The notes under the pieces: generated by a model
Databases searched by the model: none
The model's input: the letters and a program-made list of their open reading frames with translations, nothing else
Told to the model about the DNA's origin: nothing
Program-made: the position numbers and the translations under genes
Source of the DNA: Bifidobacterium breve
GTDB lineage: Bacteria; Actinomycetota; Actinomycetes; Nanopelagicales; Nanopelagicaceae
Direction: 5' to 3'
Assembly (NCBI GenBank): GCA_945873335.1
Contig: CAMCCH010000005.1
Coordinates: 1 to 34,242 of the forward strand
Length of the DNA: 34,242 nt
In this document: in pieces, positions 27,734-34,242 of the stretch
Position numbering within the stretch: the stretch's first letter is position 1
How the letters are laid out: every line of letters starts with the position of its first letter

Positions 27734-29506
27734 GTGGCGCGCAACGTTGTAAACATCGAAGAGGTCTCCAAGGCCTTTGATATCAAAGCGCTATTAAATA
27801 GCGTCTCAATTGGAATATCTGAAGGTGATCGAATCGGCATTGTTGGCCGAAATGGTTGCGGCAAGAGCACACTCATGAAAGTTATCGCAGGAATTGAATC
27901 ACCCGATAGCGGACGTGTTACCCGATCAAACTCCGCGCACATTGGAGTACTTTCACAAATCGATTATGCAGATCCAGAAAGCACAGTTCGAGATGTCGTT
28001 CTTGGCGATACAGCAACTCATGAATGGGCAAGTGATGCGGGAATTCGCGAAGTCTTTACTGGTCTCTTCGGTGGATTTGATGATCATTTATTTGAAAGAA
28101 AATTTGAATCATTATCAGGTGGAGAGAAAAGACGTGTAGGTCTTGCAAAATTACTTATTGCAAACCTAGACCTAATTCTGCTCGATGAACCTACGAACCA
28201 CTTAGATGTTGAAGGAGTTGCTTGGCTTGCAGAGCATCTGAATAATCGCAAAAACTTAGCTGTTGCAGTTGTAACTCACGATCGTTGGTTCCTAGATGCA
28301 GTCACTGATAGAACGTGGGAAGTAGTCGGAGGAAAAATTGAAGAATATGACGGTGGCTACTCTGCCTATGTTTTAGCGAAGGCAGAAAGATCGCGTCAAG
28401 CATCCGTACTTGATGGCCGCCGCAACGCGCTCATTCGAAAAGAATTGGCATGGTTGCGCCGTGGTGCACCTGCACGAACAACAAAACCAAAATTTCGTGT
28501 AGATGCTGCCAATGAACTTATTTCAGCCGAGCCAGCTCCGCGTGATAAAACTGAACTTCTAAAATTTGCGCGTAATCGTTTAGGAAATACTGTGTATGAG
28601 GCGCACCATATGCAAGTAAAAATTGGCGATATAGAACTCATTGATAACCTAACGTGGAATGTCGGCCCAGGTGATCGAATAGGAATTGTCGGCGTTAATG
28701 GTGCTGGCAAAACAACATTGATGCGCACGCTAGCGGGTGAGCTAAAACCAAGTGGCGGAAAATTGGTTACAGGAATAACTGTTGCATCTGCATTTCTTAC
28801 ACAACATCTGACCGAACTCGACCCAACATGGCGCGTACTTGAAGCAGTTGAAAAAGTCGCAAACCATATTGAGCTAGGTAAAGGAAAGTCGCTTTCTGCC
28901 TCACAGTTGTGCGAAAGATTAGGTTTTGATCGTGATTCTCAATGGACTCCAGTAGGGGACTTATCTGGAGGAGAGAGACGCCGCTTACAACTCACTCGCT
29001 TATTGATGGATAGTCCAAACGTTTTATTACTTGATGAACCTACAAATGATTTTGATATTGAAACTCTCAACGAACTTGAAGACTTGCTCGATAGTTATAC
29101 AGGAACACTTCTCGTGATCTCCCACGATAGATTCTTTTTAGAAAGAGTATGCGATCGCTTTGTTGGATTACTTGGAGATAAGGAAGTCCGAGATCTTCCT
29201 CGCGGCGTTGATGAGTATTTGGAGCAACGCGAAGCATCTATCAATGCTGCAATCGCATCTAATACCCCAAAGAAAACTCAATCGAATGCTGCTGAACAGC
29301 GCCAGATAAAGAAAGATATCGTTAGGTTAGAGCGACAGATTGAAAAACTAAAAGAGCTCATCGCCACATTAGAGAGAGAACAACAGGAGGCTGGGTCAGA
29401 TTCGGGCCGCCTACTTGAAGTTACAAATCAACTGGAAAAAGCTCATAAGGAGTTCAACACCCGCGAAGAAGAGTGGTTAGAAGCTACGCTCAAAGTCGAG
29501 CCTTAG
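27734..29506 (+). CDS. ABC-F family ATP-binding protein
   Basis: Two NBDs: GRNGCGKST/LSGGEKRRVGLAKLL/ILLDEPTNHLD and GVNGAGKTT/LSGGERRRLQLTRLL/LLLDEPTNDFD; C-terminal coiled coil. Confidence 0.93.
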   Translation: MARNVVNIEEVSKAFDIKALLNSVSIGISEGDRIGIVGRNGCGKSTLMKVIAGIESPDSGRVTRSNSAHIGVLSQIDYADPESTVRDVVLGDTATHEWASDAGIREVFTGLFGGFDDHLFERKFESLSGGEKRRVGLAKLLIANLDLILLDEPTNHLDVEGVAWLAEHLNNRKNLAVAVVTHDRWFLDAVTDRTWEVVGGKIEEYDGGYSAYVLAKAERSRQASVLDGRRNALIRKELAWLRRGAPARTTKPKFRVDAANELISAEPAPRDKTELLKFARNRLGNTVYEAHHMQVKIGDIELIDNLTWNVGPGDRIGIVGVNGAGKTTLMRTLAGELKPSGGKLVTGITVASAFLTQHLTELDPTWRVLEAVEKVANHIELGKGKSLSASQLCERLGFDRDSQWTPVGDLSGGERRRLQLTRLLMDSPNVLLLDEPTNDFDIETLNELEDLLDSYTGTLLVISHDRFFLERVCDRFVGLLGDKEVRDLPRGVDEYLEQREASINAAIASNTPKKTQSNAAEQRQIKKDIVRLERQIEKLKELIATLEREQQEAGSDSGRLLEVTNQLEKAHKEFNTREEEWLEATLKVEP

Positions 29507-29520
29507 GATAAAGTTTGTAC

Positions 29521-30051
29521 ATGGGCAAAATCTCACATTACGTCGAAGTTATTCTCTTCCGTTCTCGCTTTCTATTGGCTCCTTTGTACTTGGGGCTTGT
29601 TGGAGCATTAGCACTGCTTGGCTATCGTTTTATAATCGAATTTATTCACTTGGCGGAAAAGATTGATAAAGCAACACCACAATCTTTCACACTTGATTTG
29701 CTAGCACTTCTAGATCTAACACTTCTTGCTAACTTGATTCTCATGGTGATTTTTGCGGGATACGAAAACTTTGTATCTCGAATCGATGTTGCAACAGAAT
29801 CTAAAGATCGACCACACTGGATGGGTACCATCGATTTTAGTGGTCTGAAAATCAAACTTATCGGTTCACTCGTAGCAATCTCTGTAATCGAACTTCTCAA
29901 AGATTTCATTGAACTCTCTGGCCAAGATGAGGTTGGAGGAGGCACTAAATGGAGAATCGTTATACATATTACATTTGTTGCATCCGGCGTGCTCTTTGCT
30001 CTTATGGATTGGATCGCAGATAAGAGAGATTTTGACGGCACACACGCTTAA
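29521..30051 (+). CDS. YqhA/UPF0114 family membrane protein
   Basis: RSRFLLAPLYLGLVGALALLGYRF, ANLILMVIFAGYENFVSRID, multiple TMs; ATG at 29521 preferred over TTG at 29515. Confidence 0.87.
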   Translation: MGKISHYVEVILFRSRFLLAPLYLGLVGALALLGYRFIIEFIHLAEKIDKATPQSFTLDLLALLDLTLLANLILMVIFAGYENFVSRIDVATESKDRPHWMGTIDFSGLKIKLIGSLVAISVIELLKDFIELSGQDEVGGGTKWRIVIHITFVASGVLFALMDWIADKRDFDGTHA

Positions 30052-30995
30052 TGCGTCTTGATTTATTAGCGGCGCTATCAGGCATACTTATTGCGCTCCA
30101 AGCGCGCGCAAATGGTGAACTCTCACACCAACTCGGAAATGGGCTACAGGCAGCATTAGTCTCCTTTGGTTCAGGACTTATCATCATTGTTTTTATCTCT
30201 CTATTTAGTCCTTCAATCAAAGAAGGAATTCATAATTTACGAGGTGCGGTACAAGAAAAAAAGATCGCTCGTTGGAAACTTTCTGCAGGCATGCTGGGCG
30301 GAACCTGGGTTGCGGTTCAAACTCATATCGTTCCGTTGATCGGTGTTGCAATATTTTCAGTGGCATCAATTGCAGGGCAAGCAACTGCATCACTAATTGT
30401 GGATCGAATTGGCCTTACCGGTGGCGGAAAGAAATTACTTTCAAAGCGCCGAGTTGCTGCTGCGCTCATTACAGTTTTAGCTGTTCTACTCTCTGTGCTT
30501 GACCGACTTGATGCAAGCAACCTCTCAAAATTTGCCGTATTTCTTGGAGTAATTACTGGTGCTCTTGGTGGAATTCAGAGGGCAATGAACGGAGAGATCA
30601 ATGAATACTCTCAGCAGAGTTTTACTACTTCTCTGCTCAATTTTATTATGGGTACAACTTTCTTAGTAGTGCTACTCATTGTCATGATTCTTGCTAAAAG
30701 AATTGAACTTGTTCCGCTACCAAGTGGGCCATGGTGGATTTATACAGGTGGAGTAATTGGGGTTATTTACATTGCTTTTTCTTCAACAATTGTTCAACAC
30801 CTTGGTGTACTAAATTTCACACTCTTTAGCGTTGGTGGCCAACTAGTTGGATCACTTGCAATCGATATTTTGTATCCGACAGATGGTGTTCAAATCAGTG
30901 CATATCTAATTAGCGGAATTGTAATGACATACCTTGGCGTTATCGTCGGTGGCGTAAGTAGTTCCAGAGTGCGGAAACCAGCGACGCCCCAATAA
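30051..30995 (+). CDS. DMT-superfamily transporter (DUF606/YdcZ-like)
   Basis: About 10 TMs in tandem-repeat arrangement: ALQARANGELSHQLGNGLQAALVSFGSGLI and IQRAMNGEINEYSQQSFTTSLLNFIMGT. Confidence 0.85.
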   Translation: MRLDLLAALSGILIALQARANGELSHQLGNGLQAALVSFGSGLIIIVFISLFSPSIKEGIHNLRGAVQEKKIARWKLSAGMLGGTWVAVQTHIVPLIGVAIFSVASIAGQATASLIVDRIGLTGGGKKLLSKRRVAAALITVLAVLLSVLDRLDASNLSKFAVFLGVITGALGGIQRAMNGEINEYSQQSFTTSLLNFIMGTTFLVVLLIVMILAKRIELVPLPSGPWWIYTGGVIGVIYIAFSSTIVQHLGVLNFTLFSVGGQLVGSLAIDILYPTDGVQISAYLISGIVMTYLGVIVGGVSSSRVRKPATPQ

Positions 30996-31545
30996 AGAAT
31001 GCTGCAATCGCGTATGACCAAGTCTTTACCCAAGGCAGACTTGCTGCGTAATATCCTGCCAATGTAATTCCTACGCCCCATAAGAGTGCGCCAAGTACAT
31101 TTGCACTGAGAAATTTGTAGTAATTCATATGTGAAGCGCCAGCAATTGGTGGCACAAATGTACGAAGCCAGGGGAAGAAGCGTGCTGCAACAACTGCCCA
31201 CCATCCCGTCTGTTCATAAAAGCGTTCTGAGCGCTCAATCATTTTCTTTATTCGAGGTGAAGAATGACGCTCTAGATAGGGCCGGCCAACTAATCGACCT
31301 AGGACAAAACCAACTTGATCACCCATAAATGCAGCAATAAATATCACTGTTACCAAGATGACGATGTTTGCTTCACTATGAGCCGCGGCTACTAACCCCG
31401 CACTAAAGAGAATTGAATCACCGGGTAAGAAGAAACCTAGCAAGATACCTGTTTCAACAAAGACGATTACGCCAACCAATAAATAGAGAATTATTGGAGC
31501 AAGTGTTGAAAATTGTTCGTCAAAGGAAGCAGCTAGCTCGATCAT
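30940..31545 (-). CDS. DedA-family membrane protein
   Basis: GFFLPGDSILFSAGL, FMGDQVGFVLGRLVGRP, ARFFPWLRTFVPPIAGASHMNYYKFL. Confidence 0.92.
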   Translation of the reverse strand: MIELAASFDEQFSTLAPIILYLLVGVIVFVETGILLGFFLPGDSILFSAGLVAAAHSEANIVILVTVIFIAAFMGDQVGFVLGRLVGRPYLERHSSPRIKKMIERSERFYEQTGWWAVVAARFFPWLRTFVPPIAGASHMNYYKFLSANVLGALLWGVGITLAGYYAASLPWVKTWSYAIAAFFIGASLVSALWNYLRHRR

Positions 31546-32918
31546 ACGGACTTCTTTACGGCAGCAGCAACAGCGGTGACAACGTGTGGATCAAAGACAC
31601 TGGGAACAATAAATGAGGCATTGAGTTGTTCTGGAGAAACGCAATCAGCAATTGCTTCTGCAGCAGCGATGAGAAGCTCATCAGTAATTTTGCTCGCATT
31701 TGCATCAAGTAATCCTCTAAAAATTCCAGGGAAAGCCAGAACATTATTTATCTGATTCGGTTGATCACTTCGACCCGTTGCTACGACTGCTGCATACTTT
31801 CGAGCAATCACTGGATCGATTTCAGGATCTGGGTTAGCTAGTGCAAAAACTATTGAACCCTTCGCCATAGAGGCAACATCGGATTCCGAAATGACATTAG
31901 GTGCGCTGACACCAATAAAGATATCAGCCCCATTCATTGCATCTGAGATATTGCCTGAAAAGTTATTTGGATTGCAATTATCTATAAACCAGGTGCGCAT
32001 CGGATCATCGCTCTTGGTATCTCTACAGATAACCCCATCTTTATCAAAACCAATTATGTTCTTAGCGCCACTCTTCACTAGTAGACGTGCAATTGCAGTT
32101 CCTGCTGCACCAGCACCACTCATGACGATTTTTACATCAGAGAGATTCTTCTTTACTAATTTCAAAGAGTTTCTTAGTGCGGCAGATACAACTATTGCTG
32201 TTCCATGTTGATCGTCATGAAAAACAGGAATATCTAGAAGTTCGCGCAGACGACGTTCAATTTCAAAACAACGAGGAGCCGAAATATCTTCTAGATTTAT
32301 ACCGCCATAAACGGGAGCAATCAATTGAACAGTACGAACGATTTCATCAATATCTTGGGAATCAATACAGACTGGCCACGCATCAACATCTGCAAAACGC
32401 TTGAAGAGTGCAGCTTTACCCTCCATCACCGGAAGTGCTGCAGCAGGTCCAATATTTCCAAGCCCTAATACAGCTGAACCATCCGTTACGACAGCAACAG
32501 TATTTCGTTTGATTGTGAGGCGACGGGCATTTGCTGGCTCATCGGCAATTGCCTGACAAATACGCGCAACTCCAGGTGTATAGGCACGGGATAGATCATC
32601 ACGCGTCTTTAGCGGAACTTTAGATTGAATCTCAATTTTGCCACCGAGGTGTAATAAGAATGTTCGATCGCTAACTTTGCGAACCGTAAGCTCTGGTTTC
32701 TTATCAATTGCCTCTGTTATTTCCTCGGCATGGGCAGCATCAATTGTGTCGCAAGTTATATCTATTACAACTTTTTCTAATAATGATTCAACGACATCGA
32801 GTGCGGTAATAGTCGCGCCCGCACCAGTAATTACTGCAGTTGCGAGGGCTACTGGCTGACTAGAAGGATGACCTTCAACGCGAATCGTAATTCCATAGCC
32901 GGGGCTAGTGGATGCCAT
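31542..32918 (-). CDS. NAD(P)-dependent malic enzyme with N-terminal ACT-like domain
   Basis: LSRAYTPGVARICQAI, VTDGSAVLGLGNIGP, MEGKAALFKRFADVDA, FHDDQHGTAIV, FALANPDPEI. Confidence 0.92.
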   Translation of the reverse strand: MASTSPGYGITIRVEGHPSSQPVALATAVITGAGATITALDVVESLLEKVVIDITCDTIDAAHAEEITEAIDKKPELTVRKVSDRTFLLHLGGKIEIQSKVPLKTRDDLSRAYTPGVARICQAIADEPANARRLTIKRNTVAVVTDGSAVLGLGNIGPAAALPVMEGKAALFKRFADVDAWPVCIDSQDIDEIVRTVQLIAPVYGGINLEDISAPRCFEIERRLRELLDIPVFHDDQHGTAIVVSAALRNSLKLVKKNLSDVKIVMSGAGAAGTAIARLLVKSGAKNIIGFDKDGVICRDTKSDDPMRTWFIDNCNPNNFSGNISDAMNGADIFIGVSAPNVISESDVASMAKGSIVFALANPDPEIDPVIARKYAAVVATGRSDQPNQINNVLAFPGIFRGLLDANASKITDELLIAAAEAIADCVSPEQLNASFIVPSVFDPHVVTAVAAAVKKSV

Positions 32919-33557
32919 CTAGACAACTCCGTAAAGTCGATCACCGGCATCGCCGAGCCCAGGAACAATGTAACCATGTTCATTTAGTTTTTCGTCGAGC
33001 GCACCTGTAACAAGTGTGATTGGTACTTTGTTATTAGCAAACTCTTTTTCAACCGCTGCGATACCTTCAGGTGCTGCGAGGATACAAATTGCAGTGATAT
33101 CTGTTGCGCCAAGATCTATAAGGAAATGAAAGGCAGCGATAAGAGTTCCGCCCGTTGCAAGCATGGGATCTAAAACAAAACATTGACGTCCTGAGAGATC
33201 TTCAGGAAGACGATTTGCATAAGTACTAGCTTGTAAAGTTTTTTCATCGCGAACCATTCCAAGAAAACCGATTTCTGCGGTAGGAACTAGTTTCGCCATT
33301 CCTTCGAGCATTCCAAGTCCAGCACGAAGAATAGGAACAACAACAGGACGAGGCTCGGCCATTTTCTTGCCCTCTGTCTTTGTAACAGGAGTGGTAATTT
33401 TCACCGTCATAGTGCGCACATCGCGTGTGGCTTCATATGCCAACAGAGTTACAAGTTCTTCGACGAGTCGCCGGAATGTCGGTGAATCAGTCCTTTCATC
33501 ACGCAGAACCGTCAACTTGTGTGAAATCAGTGGATGATCGGCGACATGTACTTTCAT
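32919..33557 (-). CDS. upp: Uracil phosphoribosyltransferase
   Basis: [72 protein letters not shown]. Confidence 0.96.
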   Translation of the reverse strand: MKVHVADHPLISHKLTVLRDERTDSPTFRRLVEELVTLLAYEATRDVRTMTVKITTPVTKTEGKKMAEPRPVVVPILRAGLGMLEGMAKLVPTAEIGFLGMVRDEKTLQASTYANRLPEDLSGRQCFVLDPMLATGGTLIAAFHFLIDLGATDITAICILAAPEGIAAVEKEFANNKVPITLVTGALDEKLNEHGYIVPGLGDAGDRLYGVV

Positions 33558-33631
33558 GCTTCCTACCTTACAGGGCTTTCTTTCTCATTCAATAAGTGAA
33601 ACTATGTGCATGCGAAAGGGGGGGGTGCGGA

Positions 33632-34183
33632 ATGGCAGATATATTGGACGATCACGATGACGATATCGAAGAGTTCGACGACTTAGATGCAGTCGAAGAT
33701 AAAACTGAACCAGAGACCCACCTCACAGATGAAAGCGATATTGCTGTTGCTGCGTGGCATGAAGATGGACGATGGACACTTGCCACATTGCCAGATGCTC
33801 ACGATATTCCACAAATAATTACTCGCCTTAAAGCACAACAAACAAATGGTGGCGCACTCGCACTTATTGCAATTGATGAAGAATTCTTTATTTTAGTGAG
33901 AGTTTTAGGAACTCACATATCTCTATTTCTTAGTGATGCAACGTGTGCCCTCGATTATGAAGTTGCAGAAGAATTCCTAGAAATTGCAGATTTACCAATG
34001 CCCGAAGATGATGATGAAAGTTTCCCTGTCGGAAACCTGGATATTTTTTCTGATTTAGGAATGAATCAAATGGAAATCGAGGCAATTTGTGCTGATGAAG
34101 AATTATTTCCAGATGAGCAACTAGAGGCGATTGCATCACGACTTGGTTTTGGCGATCAGTTTGCAGAGTTACTAGGACTGTGA
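33632..34183 (+). CDS. TadA-associated acidic protein (tRNA adenosine deaminase-associated family)
   Basis: Very acidic N-terminus DDHDDDIEEFDDLD, YEVAEEFLEIADLPMP; overlaps the downstream tadA start; ATG at 33632 preferred over GTG at 33596. Confidence 0.8.
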   Translation: MADILDDHDDDIEEFDDLDAVEDKTEPETHLTDESDIAVAAWHEDGRWTLATLPDAHDIPQIITRLKAQQTNGGALALIAIDEEFFILVRVLGTHISLFLSDATCALDYEVAEEFLEIADLPMPEDDDESFPVGNLDIFSDLGMNQMEIEAICADEELFPDEQLEAIASRLGFGDQFAELLGL

Positions 34184-34242
34184 ACGATCAAGAATCTATG
34201 CGAGCAGCTCTAGCTGTTGCGCAAGAAGCGCTACGTACAGGT
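34180..34242 (+). CDS. tadA: tRNA adenosine deaminase, 5' fragment truncated by the window end
   Basis: GTG at 34180, GTGA overlap with the preceding stop; (M)NDQESMRAALAVAQEALRTG matches a TadA-like N-terminus. Confidence 0.7.
   Translation, partial: MNDQESMRAALAVAQEALRTG

Noticed and set aside
31542-33557. upp-malic enzyme-DedA as a novel functional unit
   Set aside because: Compact minus-strand packing (1-nt gap, 4-nt overlap) looks like ordinary operon compaction of housekeeping genes; no specific functional link supported.

Overview
The window is a gene-dense chromosomal segment of moderate GC with short intergenic gaps. Its content (GuaB1-type IMPDH paralog, TadA-associated acidic protein, many TANNNT-box leaderless starts) fits a streamlined actinobacterium; I infer that taxonomy and have not verified it. 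I see about 34 protein-coding genes and no convincing tRNA, rRNA, CRISPR array, prophage or IS element. The main modules are: (1) a tetritol/erythrulose-type catabolic locus (SDR, DhaK-DhaL fusion kinase, RpiB-like and divergent TIM-like isomerases, MDR dehydrogenase); (2) a Glu/Leu dehydrogenase, two class III aminotransferases and an ABC-2 exporter; (3) MmsA-type aldehyde dehydrogenase, then a DUF5060/DUF4038 apiosidase-like hydrolase without a signal peptide, then an orphan MalG-type sugar permease; (4) a GuaB1-like protein and a membrane-anchored secreted EEP-family nuclease/phosphatase; (5) an Aga/Nag-like amino-sugar regulon (SIS isomerase/deaminase, ROK kinase, NagA, with divergent DeoR regulator and class II aldolase) with a perfect palindromic operator candidate; (6) a kynureninase/tryptophan 2,3-dioxygenase operon; (7) ABC-F, YqhA, a DMT transporter, DedA, malic enzyme, Upp, and TadA-associated protein/tadA. 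The most interesting leads are the tetritol/erythrulose locus with its atypical TIM paralog and possible link to the apiosidase-like gene, the architecture of the amino-sugar operator, a 24-bp bidirectional leaderless promoter between kynU and the ABC-F gene, and a start-codon-spanning inverted repeat at mmsA. All product calls come from reading motifs; no database search was run.
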